A stretch of DNA of 64,000 nt from Bacteroidia bacterium (GCA_022072225.1 JAJVIC010000007.1:124001-188000), one strand, 5' to 3'; shown: positions 34,298-44,917, counted from the first letter of the stretch. Notes: a model not told the origin generated them from the letters alone. Translations and numbers: made by a program.

Positions 34298-36895
34298 TTA
34301 TTCAATAGTTTGTCCGATTGAGAAATGGAAATTGCTTCCGTTTGAGCCCGGTCTTCCGGGAATATCATCAAATCCGTAACCCCAGTCAAGCCCCAACAGA
34401 CCGAACATCGGAAGGAAAATACGAACTCCGAAACCCGCTGACTTTTTTACGCCAAAAGGATTGAAATTATCAAACTTGTCGTAAGCATCTCCTGCTTCCA
34501 GAAAGGCAAGCCCGAAAATAGTAGCCGAAGGATTTAATGAAACGGGGTAACGCAATTCCAATGAGTATTTGTTATAAATAGTTCCACCTGTATAGCTTCC
34601 CTGATTATTGGTTGGCGTTAAGGTGTTATCACCGTAACCGCGCAGTGCAACTATTTCTCTTCCGTCAAGCGAGAAGCCGGATAAACCGCTTCCTCCTAAA
34701 TAAAACCGCTCAAACGGAGTTAAACCTAATTGTCTGTTATATAAACCAAGGAACCCAAACTGGGTGCGCACGTTCATTACCAACTTTCCTGCCAAATTCT
34801 GGAACCAGGAGTAACTGAATTTTGTTTTGTGAAATTCAAGCCATTTATACTTTGAAGCCGGATCATTGTAATCAACAGAACCATACATTGCTCGCGGAAA
34901 TGTAGCTTGCAAACTTGCTGTAATTTTTGAACCACGTTGAGGATAAATAGGGTCGCTTATAGAATTGCGGGAAAGAGTAAGTTTTCCGCTCAGGTTATTA
35001 GAAGAGCCGTCTAAAAGTCCGGCAATAAGCGGATAGTTTTTCAGTGTATATAATTGATATATTCCTTCTGCATAAGCCGTAAAAAAGTCGTCTGGCCATT
35101 TTAAACGCGTACCGAAACCAACACTTCCACCTGTAATTTTAATTGCCTGACGGGTAGCATCGCTCTTTGGCTTTCCGTTACTCTGCACTGAATGGAAAAC
35201 AGAAAAAGAAAGCGAATTTGGTTTTTTGCCACCTAACCAAGGTTCAGTAAACGAAGCATTGTATGACTGAAAGAAAAGTCCGTTACTCTGTACGCGCAAA
35301 CTGAGCTTTTGCCCGTCACCGGCAGGAAGTGGCTGCCATGCGTTTTTCTTAAAAATATTGCGCATTGAGAAATTGTTGAACGAAACTCCCAGTGTTCCCA
35401 CAATACGTCCTGCACCCCAACCGCCCGAAAGTTCAATCTGGTCCGAAGGTTTTTCTTCTACTTTGTATTCAATATCTACAGTTCCGTCAACCGGATTTGG
35501 TTTCGGATTTACACCCAGTGTTTCAGAATTAAAGTATCCAAGGTTTGCCAATTCTCGCTGCGAACGGATAATATCACTGCGACTAAACAACATTCCTGGT
35601 TTGGTTCGTATTTCACGCAAAATAACATGGTCGTTGGTTTTTGTATTTCCAATAACTGTCACTTTATTAATACGGGCCTGTTTGCCTTCTCGCATTCGCA
35701 TTTCAATGTCAATCGAATCGTTCTCAACCAGAATTTCAACAGGTTTTACATCAAAGAATAAATAGCCGTCATCTAAATAGAGAGAGCTGACATCGGTGCT
35801 TTGCTGATTCATCAATAGATTTGCTTCTAACGCTGCCTGATTGTAAATATCCCCTTTTTTGATGCCCAACACTTTGCTCAAATAATCGGATGTATATTTC
35901 GTATTTCCTGTCCAGGTAATGTTGCGGAAATAATATTTGGGACCTTCTTCCACCCAAAGCTCAACGTTAATTTCCTTGTCGTTAATCCTGTAAACCGAAT
36001 CTCTGAGTATTGTAGCATCGCGAAATCCCTGCGAGTTGTATTTTGCTATCAGGTTGCCTTTGTCTTCGGTGTATTTGGGTTCAAGGTATTTTGAAGTTTT
36101 GAAAATGTTAAGTTTTACATTTTCATTCAGGTGTTTTTCAAGTGCTTTAATGGCACCGTTCATATCGCTTTTTACAATTGCCGACACAATATTTTTTACT
36201 GCAACTTCAGAATTCCGGAAAGGAGCAAATGCATTTTTTTCCTTTGTTTCCTTCATGGTGCGCTTCAGTTTTCCTACTGCTATTTTTTCATTTCCATGAA
36301 TTATTACCCGATTGATTTTTACTTTCTTTTTACGGTTTACGGCAATAGTTAAAACCACATTGTTAGGCAGTGTAGCATCGGGGGTTTCTGTAATTTTTAC
36401 TTCTGTATTTAAAAATCCTTTGTCAATGTAGTATTCACCAACAATATTTTGGGTAGTTAGCAACAAATCTTCAGTAACTACTTTACCCTTGATAAGTTTT
36501 ATTTTTTCGCGCACATCGTCTTCTTCCGATTTTTTTGTTCCGGTAAAGCGAAAGGCTGAAAGGCGCGGGCGCTCGGTTAAAACAAATTCAAAGAAAATTT
36601 TGTCGCCAACAACTTTTTGCGCATTGATGCTGATGTCAGAAAAAAGTCCTTGTTTCCAAAGGTTTTCAATGGCTTTGGCAACCTGATCTCCGGGTACCAT
36701 AATGCGGTCACCAACAGTTAAACCCGAAAGTAATTTCAGGACACTTTTATCTAAATATTTTGTTCCTGTAACTTCAATTCCGCCTATTTCATATTCCTTT
36801 GGATTGGCGTAATCAATTGCAACTTGTGCGCGCAAGTTTGAAGTAACAAGCAAGAAGCAAGAAGCAAGAAATAAATACCGCACAATCCTTTTCAT
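34298..36895 (-). CDS. bamA: Outer membrane protein assembly factor BamA
   Basis: 865 residues. Inserts beta-barrel proteins into the outer membrane. Signal peptide to about residue 24, then five POTRA repeats (first begins YEIGGIEVTGTKYLDKSVL) and a C-terminal 16-strand barrel from about residue 480 (IELSGGWGAGRIVGTLGVSF). The conserved loop-6 motif is present as ALRGYGDN. The central operon position uppS-bamA-ompH-ompH supports the call. Confidence 0.95.
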   Translation of the reverse strand: MKRIVRYLFLASCFLLVTSNLRAQVAIDYANPKEYEIGGIEVTGTKYLDKSVLKLLSGLTVGDRIMVPGDQVAKAIENLWKQGLFSDISINAQKVVGDKIFFEFVLTERPRLSAFRFTGTKKSEEDDVREKIKLIKGKVVTEDLLLTTQNIVGEYYIDKGFLNTEVKITETPDATLPNNVVLTIAVNRKKKVKINRVIIHGNEKIAVGKLKRTMKETKEKNAFAPFRNSEVAVKNIVSAIVKSDMNGAIKALEKHLNENVKLNIFKTSKYLEPKYTEDKGNLIAKYNSQGFRDATILRDSVYRINDKEINVELWVEEGPKYYFRNITWTGNTKYTSDYLSKVLGIKKGDIYNQAALEANLLMNQQSTDVSSLYLDDGYLFFDVKPVEILVENDSIDIEMRMREGKQARINKVTVIGNTKTNDHVILREIRTKPGMLFSRSDIIRSQRELANLGYFNSETLGVNPKPNPVDGTVDIEYKVEEKPSDQIELSGGWGAGRIVGTLGVSFNNFSMRNIFKKNAWQPLPAGDGQKLSLRVQSNGLFFQSYNASFTEPWLGGKKPNSLSFSVFHSVQSNGKPKSDATRQAIKITGGSVGFGTRLKWPDDFFTAYAEGIYQLYTLKNYPLIAGLLDGSSNNLSGKLTLSRNSISDPIYPQRGSKITASLQATFPRAMYGSVDYNDPASKYKWLEFHKTKFSYSWFQNLAGKLVMNVRTQFGFLGLYNRQLGLTPFERFYLGGSGLSGFSLDGREIVALRGYGDNTLTPTNNQGSYTGGTIYNKYSLELRYPVSLNPSATIFGLAFLEAGDAYDKFDNFNPFGVKKSAGFGVRIFLPMFGLLGLDWGYGFDDIPGRPGSNGSNFHFSIGQTIE

Positions 36896-36907
36896 TTTTT
36901 CTGTCTT

Positions 36908-37654
36908 CTATTTTTTACTTACCTGTTCGCTTGTTTTTCCAAATCTGCGTTCACGTTGCTGATAATTAACAATGGCTTCGTAAAAATCTTCTTTACGGAA
37001 TTCCGGCCAAAGTTTATCTGTAAAATACAACTCTGAATATGCAATCTGCCACAACAAGAAATTGCTTATTCTGTATTCACCGCTTGTGCGTATCAGCAAT
37101 TCAGGGTCGGGCATTTTTGCGGTGCAAAGATGTAATTTAATCGTTTCCTCGTTAATATCTTCTTCCTTCTGTTTGCCCGATTTAACATTTTTTACCAAAT
37201 CCTTTACAGCCTGTGTTATCTCCCATTTAGAACTGTAACTCAAAGCCAGAACCAAGGTCATACGTGTATTCTTTTCTGTATTTTTTATGGCTTCCTGTAA
37301 CTCTTTGTAACAATCTTTAGGTAAACTTTCTAAGTTGCCTATGGCTTGTAAACGTATGTTGTTTTTATTAAGTGTTTTGGTTTCTTTATTAATGGTTTTT
37401 ACCAAAAGGGTCATCAGCGCATCCACTTCATATTTCGGGCGATTCCAGTTTTCTGTTGAAAAGGCATAAAGCGTAAGGTATTCTATTCCCAGTTCTGCGG
37501 CCGCTTCGGTAGTTTCGCGAACAGAAGCTACTCCGTTATTGTGACCAAAGGTTCTTAGCTTCCCTTGTTTTTTTGCCCATCGTCCATTACCATCCATAAT
37601 AATGGCAATATGTTTTGGGAGTTTGGCTTTATCTATTTGCTGCTTGAAAGTCAA
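36908..37654 (-). CDS. uppS: Isoprenyl transferase (undecaprenyl diphosphate synthase)
   Basis: 248 residues. Cis-prenyltransferase producing the C55 lipid carrier. Catalytic Asp lies in IAIIMDGNGRWAKKQG; YAFSTENWNRP and the C-terminal RTSGEYRISNFLLWQ plus ELYFTDKLWPEF complete the family motifs. It has its own -7 box in the 159-bp gap upstream and overlaps the bamA transcript. Confidence 0.96.
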   Translation of the reverse strand: MTFKQQIDKAKLPKHIAIIMDGNGRWAKKQGKLRTFGHNNGVASVRETTEAAAELGIEYLTLYAFSTENWNRPKYEVDALMTLLVKTINKETKTLNKNNIRLQAIGNLESLPKDCYKELQEAIKNTEKNTRMTLVLALSYSSKWEITQAVKDLVKNVKSGKQKEEDINEETIKLHLCTAKMPDPELLIRTSGEYRISNFLLWQIAYSELYFTDKLWPEFRKEDFYEAIVNYQQRERRFGKTSEQVSKK

Positions 37655-37690
37655 GGTTGGTTATTTTCCTTCTGATTTTTTAAAGGGCTG

Positions 37691-37698
37691 CAAAGTTA
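37691..37698 (-). promoter_or_regulatory. -7 box TAACTTTG of uppS
   Basis: Perfect TAnnTTTG on the minus strand, 36 bases before the uppS ATG. The rest of the 159-bp gap shows no other feature. Confidence 0.55.
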
Positions 37699-37813
37699 GC
37701 AAAATGTGCTTATGTGGTAAGACTTCAACAATATCAAAAAGAACAGGTTGGATAAAAATGCTTCTATCGTTTTGATAATGTTTTTAGAGATCTATGATAT
37801 TATATACAAAAAA

Positions 37814-38728
37814 TCAGTAGGAATTCCCTTGATCCGAAGATCTTTTATAATTATTTGATTTATTGCTGTAAGCAGCACACTTGGGTAGTTTAGTTTTTAT
37901 AGTATACGAAAGTGTTACTACCGCAAATGAATACCAGTCTTTGTTAGTTGAATTTCCCCGTTGGCGGCCTACATTGCTTTCGGTGCTGTTTTTTGAACGG
38001 TCACTAAGCACGGCAGAAATATCAGTGTATTCCGAACGAAGTACTATTGGCTCTGCGTAGGTGGTGCTTACATCATCCAGATAATCGGTAAACGTTGGCC
38101 TCATCCCCCACTCCAACCCTAAACCAACTCCGCTTGCAATGTTGAATTTAAAACCCAGGCCGAAAGGGATTGAGAAACTTGTAAGTGAATATTTTTTGCG
38201 GTCGGGATATCCTGTGGTTCCCTGTCCTTCGGTTCCTAATGGCATAAGAGCATACCAACCTCCATTTGCTACTGTATAATTTATTCCGTTTATGGTATAG
38301 GTTCCTGCATCTACATAAGCTTTGGGGTTGTATTTAAAAATTCCAAAGCCACCAAAAATGTAAGGAGTGAAACGCGTTTTGGTGTCACCTGCCACAAAAG
38401 GTAAAAAATTAATTTCTATCTGAGCCGAAAACTCCGCAACCACCGACTTGAAACTAAGATTACGCTGAATTTGCTCTATATTTTCTGAAAGCGAATCAGC
38501 TCCCTGAACAGTGCCATAGAGGAAGCATATTTTTGTTGAGAAATGGCTATTGAAATTGTGGCGGTAAAATGCGCCAAAAGCAAACTTGGGTTGATAAAAT
38601 AACTTCTTTCGGTTTATTTCTCCATTGTAAAAGGAAACTCCTGCCATTCCTCCAAATTCGGATTTTTGTGCAATAACCGGAATTGCTGTTACCAACGCAA
38701 AAAGTGATACTAAAAAATACTTTTTCAT
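37814..38728 (-). CDS. DUF6089-like outer membrane protein
   Basis: 304 residues from MKKYFLVSLFALVTAIPVIAQ; the open frame upstream of this is not credible because it precedes the signal peptide and overlaps the neighbour. Beta-rich with YNGEINRKKLFYQPKF, alternating aromatic strands and GLGFKFNIASGVGLGLEWGM, as in eight-to-ten-strand barrels. Paralogous to the next upstream gene. Role not established, but this family regularly precedes uppS-bamA. Confidence 0.8.
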   Translation of the reverse strand: MKKYFLVSLFALVTAIPVIAQKSEFGGMAGVSFYNGEINRKKLFYQPKFAFGAFYRHNFNSHFSTKICFLYGTVQGADSLSENIEQIQRNLSFKSVVAEFSAQIEINFLPFVAGDTKTRFTPYIFGGFGIFKYNPKAYVDAGTYTINGINYTVANGGWYALMPLGTEGQGTTGYPDRKKYSLTSFSIPFGLGFKFNIASGVGLGLEWGMRPTFTDYLDDVSTTYAEPIVLRSEYTDISAVLSDRSKNSTESNVGRQRGNSTNKDWYSFAVVTLSYTIKTKLPKCAAYSNKSNNYKRSSDQGNSY

Positions 38729-38763
38729 CAGTTGATTGTTGCAGCAATAATAAAGCCAGAGCA

Positions 38764-39693
38764 TTAGAATTTCGGTAATCCTTTTCTGGTGGTTTTCAAC
38801 TTGTAGTTGTAAGTAATCAGGAAAAACATGTAGTGATCCAAATCCCGTGGGTCTCCGCGCTGCTGGCCGGCACAGGTTTGGCAACCGCCAAAAGGCCCAG
38901 GTGCCCCACCTGTTCCGCCATTTCCGGTAATTGCAGGGTCAGATAATTGCGCGGATGCATCACCAAAATTTTGAGCCAACTCACTTTTATCGTAATAGGT
39001 TGTACTTACATCATCAATGTAATCAGTAAACACCTTGCGAATTCCATATTCAAGTCCGATGCTTGAGGTTTTGTTAAGACTGTATTTTAAGCCTATTCCA
39101 AGCGGAATTGCGAACTGAAAACGGGAATAATCCGGGCGTGTAGCAACCAAAGTTTGACCTTCAGTATTCAGGGGAGCAAGTGCTGTCCACTGACCATTTA
39201 GTTGTGCTTTAGGGTTGAAGTAATAACCCGCTATACCAAAAAATCCATACACATAAATGTCACTGCCTTTTTTACCGCGACCACGAACACGCCTAACTTT
39301 ATAACGGCTTCCGATAGTTTCTTTCATCCAAGAGAACTCATATTGAGCGGCAATTTCTACAATCGGAGATTTAAACATCAGATTTCTGTTGTTTCTGTAA
39401 GGCTCCTGAGTGTATTTATCGTCTCCCCGCAGCCTGCCATAAGAAAACCCTACTTTAACCGCTGTTGATTGAGATAACTTGTAACGCATTCCGATATTGA
39501 GCGCATAACGGGTTGTTGCCATCTCCAAATCCTTGTAGTAATTGGTTCCTATTTGGTTGGCACCTCCTAACTCACCAAGAAAGTTGGTGGTACCTGCCGC
39601 TGCCACAATTTCGTAACGCATACGTTTCCAACGCTGGGCTTGCGAAAACATTGGTAATAGTATGATAAGCAGAAGGATATATCTTTTTATCAT
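38764..39693 (-). CDS. DUF6089 family outer membrane protein
   Basis: 309 residues. Signal peptide to about 19 (MFSQAQ), then the DUF6089 pattern: YEIVAAAGTTNFLGELGGAN, YALNIGMRYKLSQSTAVKVG, IPLGIGLKYSLNKTSSIGLE, GIRKVFTDYIDDVSTTYYD. A Gly/Pro-rich insert near the end (GNGGTGGAPGPFGGCQTC) carries two Cys. First gene of the envelope cluster. Confidence 0.88.
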   Translation of the reverse strand: MIKRYILLLIILLPMFSQAQRWKRMRYEIVAAAGTTNFLGELGGANQIGTNYYKDLEMATTRYALNIGMRYKLSQSTAVKVGFSYGRLRGDDKYTQEPYRNNRNLMFKSPIVEIAAQYEFSWMKETIGSRYKVRRVRGRGKKGSDIYVYGFFGIAGYYFNPKAQLNGQWTALAPLNTEGQTLVATRPDYSRFQFAIPLGIGLKYSLNKTSSIGLEYGIRKVFTDYIDDVSTTYYDKSELAQNFGDASAQLSDPAITGNGGTGGAPGPFGGCQTCAGQQRGDPRDLDHYMFFLITYNYKLKTTRKGLPKF

Positions 39694-39727
39694 GGTGGTT
39701 TTCAGGCGATTTTAATGTTTAATAAGG

Positions 39728-39735
39728 CAAATATA
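39728..39735 (-). promoter_or_regulatory. -7 box TATATTTG of the envelope cluster
   Basis: Perfect TAnnTTTG on the minus strand, 34 bases before the first DUF6089 ATG. Confidence 0.6.
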
Positions 39736-39768
39736 AACATATTATTAACAAACAAGCAAGTTTTAGAG

Positions 39769-40404
39769 CTACAAAAACGGATTATTTTCTTTTTCGAAGC
39801 CAACTGTAGTTTCAGGGCCATGTCCGGGGTAAACAGTTACATCATCACCCAGTTGAAATAATTTCTCTTTAATACTGCTTATCAGCGTGTCAAAATTTCC
39901 TCCCGGAAGGTCTGTCCTGCCTATGCTTCCTTGAAATAATACATCTCCGCCAATTACAAATTTCTGTTCTTTGTTATAAAAACATAAACTTCCGGGAGAA
40001 TGACCGGGTGTAAAGAGAATTTGGAGCGAGCTGTTCCCAAACTTTATTATATCTTTTTCATCAATAAATTTTTCGGGGGCAGGAGGTTTTTCAAGGCGAA
40101 TTCCAAATATGGCAGCAGCACGTTCTGCATTGTCAAAAACCTGCATCTCCATTTTGTTGGTTTCCGAAACTAAGTTATACCGGCCGGAAACGTATTTACA
40201 ACCAAGGATATGGTCAATATGGCAATGGGTAAGAATCAACCGAACCGGCTTCAGTCCTGTGTTTTCAATAAAGGTTGAAAGATCTGCCTGTTCAAGCGGA
40301 GTATAACATCCCGGGTCAATGATAATACACTCTTTAGTTTCGTCATATAAGACATACGTGTTTTCCTGAAAAGGATTAAAAGTAAACGATGAGATTTGAA
40401 TCAT
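39769..40404 (-). CDS. MBL-fold metallohydrolase, glyoxalase II-like
   Basis: 211 residues from MIQISSFTFNPFQENTYVL; an in-frame ATG 33 codons upstream would run into the divergent deoC promoter. The zinc motif is LILTHCHIDHILG (HxHxDH), later ligands are in FTPGHSPGSLCFY, GGDVLFQGSIGRTD and VYPGHGPET. The family hydrolyses thioesters such as lactoylglutathione; the substrate is not proven. Confidence 0.9.
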   Translation of the reverse strand: MIQISSFTFNPFQENTYVLYDETKECIIIDPGCYTPLEQADLSTFIENTGLKPVRLILTHCHIDHILGCKYVSGRYNLVSETNKMEMQVFDNAERAAAIFGIRLEKPPAPEKFIDEKDIIKFGNSSLQILFTPGHSPGSLCFYNKEQKFVIGGDVLFQGSIGRTDLPGGNFDTLISSIKEKLFQLGDDVTVYPGHGPETTVGFEKENNPFL

Positions 40405-40456
40405 GGGGCGCAAATTTAGGTTTTGCTGTGCACATCTTGTATTTGTTTCGTCTTTA

Positions 40457-40464
40457 TATCTTTG
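40457..40464 (+). promoter_or_regulatory. -7 box TATCTTTG of deoC
   Basis: Perfect TAnnTTTG seven bases before the deoC ATG, with TTG at 40437-40439 about 17 bases upstream. Confidence 0.6.
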
Positions 40465-40471
40465 GCTGCCC

Positions 40472-41383
40472 ATGAAGACAATTATCACCCTTCCCGATTT
40501 CACTAAAACGCCAACTGTTGATCAGGTTGGAGTGGAAGAACGCGTTGCGCGGTTTCAAACACGCAGCATAAAAAAAGAAAGCAAAGTGCAGGGACTTAAA
40601 CTTGCACTCAACATGATTGACCTTACCACATTAGAGGGAAAAGACACCGAAGGAAAAGTAAAACAACTTTGTTACAAAGCAGCACACCTGCACGATGTTA
40701 TGCAGGGCCTACCAACTGTTGCAGCTGTTTGTGTTTACCCTACTTTTGTAAAACTTGCCAAAAAACAATTGGAGGGAACAGGAATAAAAGTAGCTTCGGT
40801 TGCTACTGCTTTTCCGAGCGGACAATCAACACGAAAAGTTAAAATTGAAGATACAAAATTTGCCGTTGCAAATGGTGCTGATGAAGTGGACATGGTGATT
40901 TCGCGCAATGAATTTCTGGAAGGAAATTACAACTATGTGTTTGACGAAATTGCGGCAGTAAAAGAAGCGTGCGCAAATGCGCGGTTGAAAGTAATCTTAG
41001 AAACAGGCGAACTTTCAACGCTTGATAATGTACGCAGGGCAAGCGAAATAGCAATTTATGCCGGAGCAGATTTTATAAAAACCTCAACCGGAAAAATTGC
41101 TCCTGCCGCCACGCAGCCTGTAACATTGGTGATGCTGGAAACCATTCGCGACTACTATTACAAAACCGGAAAAATGGTAGGCATGAAACCCGCAGGCGGA
41201 ATATCCACCGCAAAAATTGCGCTGCAATATTTGGTGATGCTTCGCGAAACATTAGGCGATGCCTGGCTTACCAACCAATGGTATCGCTTTGGAGCAAGCA
41301 GCCTTGCTAACGATGTTTTAATGCAATTGCAAAAAGAACAGGACGGTGTTTACCAAAGCGGAGATTATTTTTCAAGAGACTAA
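40472..41383 (+). CDS. deoC: Deoxyribose-phosphate aldolase
   Basis: 303 residues. Splits 2-deoxyribose-5-phosphate to glyceraldehyde-3-phosphate and acetaldehyde. The Schiff-base Lys is in ADFIKTSTGK; VCVYPTFV, VATAFPSGQ, EVDMVI and VGMKPAGGI are the other barrel motifs. The frame is open upstream, but the -7 box fixes ATG 40472. An aldehyde dehydrogenase follows, consistent with acetaldehyde removal. Confidence 0.95.
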   Translation: MKTIITLPDFTKTPTVDQVGVEERVARFQTRSIKKESKVQGLKLALNMIDLTTLEGKDTEGKVKQLCYKAAHLHDVMQGLPTVAAVCVYPTFVKLAKKQLEGTGIKVASVATAFPSGQSTRKVKIEDTKFAVANGADEVDMVISRNEFLEGNYNYVFDEIAAVKEACANARLKVILETGELSTLDNVRRASEIAIYAGADFIKTSTGKIAPAATQPVTLVMLETIRDYYYKTGKMVGMKPAGGISTAKIALQYLVMLRETLGDAWLTNQWYRFGASSLANDVLMQLQKEQDGVYQSGDYFSRD

Positions 41384-41385
41384 AG

Positions 41386-41414
41386 AACCCCTCCCAACCT
41401 CCCCGAGGGGGAGG
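41386..41414. repeat. GC-rich palindromic repeat between deoC and ALDH
   Basis: CCCCTCCCAACCTCCCCG followed by AGGGGGAGG forms a hairpin (CCTCCCC against GGGGGAGG). Related in sequence to the element embedded in hemA. Confidence 0.6.
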
Positions 41415-41430
41415 AGAAAAACAAAGAACA

Positions 41431-42906
41431 ATGGAAAAACCACAAAATAAAAAAACGCTTTCTCTTGGCAAATCTAAATGGTCATACGCGCCTTCGCCTG
41501 AAAGTACTTCGCACATAACTATCAAGCCGCAATACGAACTTTTTATTGATGGAAAATTTATAAAACCAGGCTCCGGAAAATACTTTGATACCATTAATCC
41601 GGCTACAGAAGAAAAACTTTCTTCGATAGCTGAAGCTGATGAAAAAGATGTGGACAAAGCCGTAAAAGCTGCGCGAAAAGCCTACGATAAAACATGGAGC
41701 AAATTGCCCGCAAAAGAACGCGGAAAATACATTTACCGCATTGCACGCTTGTTACAAGAGCGTGCACGCGAATTCAGTGTTATAGAATCAATGGATGGCG
41801 GAAAACCCATCCGCGAATCGCGTGACATTGATGTTCCGCTGGCAGCAAATCATTTCTTTTATTATGCCGGCTGGGCTGATAAACTGGAATATGCTTTCCC
41901 AAACCGCAAGCCGCAATCGCTGGGTGTTGCGGGACAAATTATTCCATGGAATTTTCCGTTGCTGATGGCAGCATGGAAAATTGCCCCAGCCCTTGCAACA
42001 GGCAATACGGTGGTTTTAAAACCTGCTGAAACTACTTCGCTTACTGCTCTTAAACTTGCCGAACTGATTGCTGACAGTGGCTTGCCCGATGGAGTAGTAA
42101 ACATTGTTACAGGCGCAGGACGCACCGGAGCAGCAATTGTAAATCATCCCGATATTGATAAAATTGCTTTCACCGGAAGTACCGATGTAGGTAAACTAAT
42201 TCAGAAAGCGATTGCCGGAACTAAGAAAAAAGCGACACTGGAATTAGGCGGGAAAGCAGCCAATATTATTTTTGCAGATGCACCGATTGACCAGGCTGTG
42301 GAAGGAATTGTGAACGGAATTTTCTTTAACCAGGGGCATGTTTGCTGTGCCGGCTCACGTCTTTTTATTGAAGAAAGCGCTGCCGGTGAGGTTATACGCA
42401 AACTGAAAGACAGGTTGGAAACACTCATTGTTGGCGACCCATTGGATAAGAACACCGATATTGGTGCTATCAATTCAAAACAGCAACTGGCAACTATCAA
42501 CAAATACATTGAGATTGGCAAAAAAGAAGGTGCGGATTTTTACCAAAGTTCATGCAGCATTCCCAAGAAAGGCTATTTCTGCAAACCTACTTTATTCCTC
42601 AACGCATCACAATCACATCGTGTGGTGCAGGAAGAAATTTTTGGTCCTGTTTTAACGATACAAACATTCCGAACTGTTGACGAAGTGATAGAAAAAGCAA
42701 ACAACATTCCGTATGGTTTGTCGGCAGGGGTGTGGACAGACAAAGGCTCCAAAATTTTCAACCTCACTACTAAACTTCGTGCAGGAGTTGTGTGGGCAAA
42801 TACCTACAATAAATTTGACCCTGCTTCGCCATTTGGCGGATATAAAGAGAGCGGCTTTGGCCGCGAGGGCGGATTGCACGGGTTAATGCCGTACCTGAAA
42901 TTTTAG
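41431..42906 (+). CDS. NAD(P)-dependent aldehyde dehydrogenase
   Basis: 491 residues. Motifs: [32 protein letters not shown] (cofactor), [12 protein letters not shown] with the general-base Glu, and [11 protein letters not shown] with the catalytic Cys. Position directly behind deoC suggests oxidation of acetaldehyde from deoxyribose breakdown, which is inference. Confidence 0.92.
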   Translation: MEKPQNKKTLSLGKSKWSYAPSPESTSHITIKPQYELFIDGKFIKPGSGKYFDTINPATEEKLSSIAEADEKDVDKAVKAARKAYDKTWSKLPAKERGKYIYRIARLLQERAREFSVIESMDGGKPIRESRDIDVPLAANHFFYYAGWADKLEYAFPNRKPQSLGVAGQIIPWNFPLLMAAWKIAPALATGNTVVLKPAETTSLTALKLAELIADSGLPDGVVNIVTGAGRTGAAIVNHPDIDKIAFTGSTDVGKLIQKAIAGTKKKATLELGGKAANIIFADAPIDQAVEGIVNGIFFNQGHVCCAGSRLFIEESAAGEVIRKLKDRLETLIVGDPLDKNTDIGAINSKQQLATINKYIEIGKKEGADFYQSSCSIPKKGYFCKPTLFLNASQSHRVVQEEIFGPVLTIQTFRTVDEVIEKANNIPYGLSAGVWTDKGSKIFNLTTKLRAGVVWANTYNKFDPASPFGGYKESGFGREGGLHGLMPYLKF

Positions 42907-42910
42907 ATTC

Positions 42911-42984
42911 TCACCGCAGAGGCGCGGAGGCGCAGAGGAAATAATAAAAGCCCTAAACTTTGCGCCTCCGCGCCTCTGCGGTGA
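42911..42984. repeat. Perfect 24-bp inverted repeat before lepA
   Basis: Arms 42911-42934 (TCACCGCAGAGGCGCGGAGG...) and 42961-42984 are exact reverse complements, with a 26-bp loop. The left arm is built of octads CGCAGAGG, CGCGGAGG, CGCAGAGG (42915-42938). It fills the gap between the ALDH stop and the lepA promoter and could end the upstream transcript. Confidence 0.85.
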
Positions 42985-43009
42985 AAAAGTGAAAACTCGG
43001 GTAATTGAA

Positions 43010-43017
43010 TATCTTTG
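43010..43017 (+). promoter_or_regulatory. -7 box TATCTTTG of lepA
   Basis: Perfect TAnnTTTG ten bases before the lepA ATG; TTG-containing sequence upstream is in the repeat, so no -33 call is made. Confidence 0.6.
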
Positions 43018-43027
43018 CGCCCCGAAA

Positions 43028-44833
43028 ATGAAAAACATACGCAATTTCTGTATCATAGCCCATATTGACCATGGTAAAAGTACCCTGGCCGACCGCTTAT
43101 TAGAATTTACCAACACCATTAACAAGCGCGACATGCAGGCGCAGGTGCTTGACGACATGGATCTGGAACGCGAACGCGGCATCACCATTAAGAGCCACGC
43201 GATACAGATGCAATACACTTATCGTGGTGAAAAGCCCGAGTTTAAAGGCACTTACACGCTTAACCTTATTGACACTCCCGGGCACGTTGACTTTTCTTAC
43301 GAAGTATCACGCTCGCTGGCAGCCTGCGAAGGCGCGCTGCTGCTGGTTGACGCATCGCAAGGGATACAGGCGCAGACCATCAGCAATATGTACCTTGCAT
43401 TAGACAATGATTTGGAGATTATTCCCGTGCTGAATAAAATTGATTTGCCCAGCGCAAACCCCGAAGAGGTAAAATTTCAGGTGGTGGATTTATTAGGCTG
43501 CAAACGCGAAGAAATTATGATTGCTTCGGGAAAAACAGGTGCCGGTGTTTTTGAAATTCTGGACGCTGTTATAGAACGTATTCCCGCGCCAAAAGGCGAC
43601 CCTGCTGCACCTTTGCAAGCGTTGATTTTTGATTCGGTGTTTAATTCTTTCCGCGGAATTATTGCCTATTTCCGCGTGTTTAACGGCACCATTAAAAAAG
43701 GTGATCTGGTAAAGTTTGTAGCTACCGACCACGAATATCTTGCTGATGAAGTAGGCGTTTTGAAATTGGGACTGGAGGCTAAAAACACGCTTTCTGCAGG
43801 AGAAGTAGGCTATATTATTTCGGGTATAAAACAGGCGAGCGAGGTAAAAGTAGGCGATACGATTACCCATGTTTCGCGCCCAACACAAGAGATTGTAAAA
43901 GGTTTTGAAGATGTAAAACCCATGGTGTTCGCGGGTATTTATCCGGTTGATACCGATGACTACGAAGAGCTGCGCGAAAGCATGGAAAAGCTGAAACTGA
44001 ATGATGCTTCACTTACCTGGGAGCCCGAAAGCAGTGCCGCATTGGGCTTTGGTTTCCGTTGCGGGTTTTTGGGTATGCTGCACATGGAAATTATTCAGGA
44101 GCGGCTGGAGCGCGAGTTCAACATGACGGTGATTACTACCGTTCCCAACGTATCGTATCACGCGTTTGACACCAAGCTGAATAAAATGGTGTTGCGCAAT
44201 CCGTCCGACTTTCCCGACCCAAGTAAATTAGACCATGTGGAAGAACCTTTTATTCTTGCTACCATCATTACCAAGAGCGAATACATTGGCGCTATCATGG
44301 GTTTGTGTATGGAAAAGCGCGGTATTCTGAAGAACCAAACGTATCTGACTACTGACCGCGTTGAGTTAATTTTTGAATTGCCTCTTGCTGAGATAGTATT
44401 TGATTTCTACGACAAACTGAAAAGCATTTCGCGGGGTTATGCTTCGTTTGACTACAACCCGCTTGACTACCGCGAATCAGATTTGGTGAAACTGGATATT
44501 CTTTTGAACGCTGAGCAGGTAGATGCCCTTTCGGCACTGATACACCGCAGCAAAGCGCATGAGTTTGGCCGCAAGATTTGCGAAAAACTGAAAGAACTTA
44601 TTCCGCGCCAGCAATTCCAGATTGCGATACAGGCTGCCATAGGCGCAAAAATTGTAGCGCGCGAAAACATTTCGGCTATGCGTAAAGACGTTACTGCCAA
44701 ATGTTATGGCGGTGATATTTCGCGTAAACGTAAGCTCTTAGAAAAGCAGAAAGAAGGTAAAAAGCGTATGCGCCAGGTAGGTTCGGTGGAGATTCCGCAG
44801 AGCGCGTTTATGGCGGTACTGAAGCTGGACTAA
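43028..44833 (+). CDS. lepA: Elongation factor 4 (LepA)
   Basis: 601 residues. Ribosome-bound GTPase. G1 is [16 protein letters not shown]2 region [12 protein letters not shown]3 DTPGHVDF, G4 LNKIDLP; the C-terminal LepA-specific domain ends with [20 protein letters not shown]. The -7 box decides the start at 43028 over the open frame from 42989. Confidence 0.97.
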   Translation: MKNIRNFCIIAHIDHGKSTLADRLLEFTNTINKRDMQAQVLDDMDLERERGITIKSHAIQMQYTYRGEKPEFKGTYTLNLIDTPGHVDFSYEVSRSLAACEGALLLVDASQGIQAQTISNMYLALDNDLEIIPVLNKIDLPSANPEEVKFQVVDLLGCKREEIMIASGKTGAGVFEILDAVIERIPAPKGDPAAPLQALIFDSVFNSFRGIIAYFRVFNGTIKKGDLVKFVATDHEYLADEVGVLKLGLEAKNTLSAGEVGYIISGIKQASEVKVGDTITHVSRPTQEIVKGFEDVKPMVFAGIYPVDTDDYEELRESMEKLKLNDASLTWEPESSAALGFGFRCGFLGMLHMEIIQERLEREFNMTVITTVPNVSYHAFDTKLNKMVLRNPSDFPDPSKLDHVEEPFILATIITKSEYIGAIMGLCMEKRGILKNQTYLTTDRVELIFELPLAEIVFDFYDKLKSISRGYASFDYNPLDYRESDLVKLDILLNAEQVDALSALIHRSKAHEFGRKICEKLKELIPRQQFQIAIQAAIGAKIVARENISAMRKDVTAKCYGGDISRKRKLLEKQKEGKKRMRQVGSVEIPQSAFMAVLKLD

Positions 44834-44889
44834 CCTCTTCCCCGGAGTCTGATAATTGCCTGCCAATTATCGTATTACAATTTTTTTCA

Positions 44890-44897
44890 TAAGTTTG
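44890..44897 (+). promoter_or_regulatory. -7 box TAAGTTTG
   Basis: Perfect TAnnTTTG, 20 bases before the FISUMP lipoprotein ATG. Confidence 0.5.
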
Positions 44898-44917
44898 TTT
44901 ATCCTAAACGGCAAACC

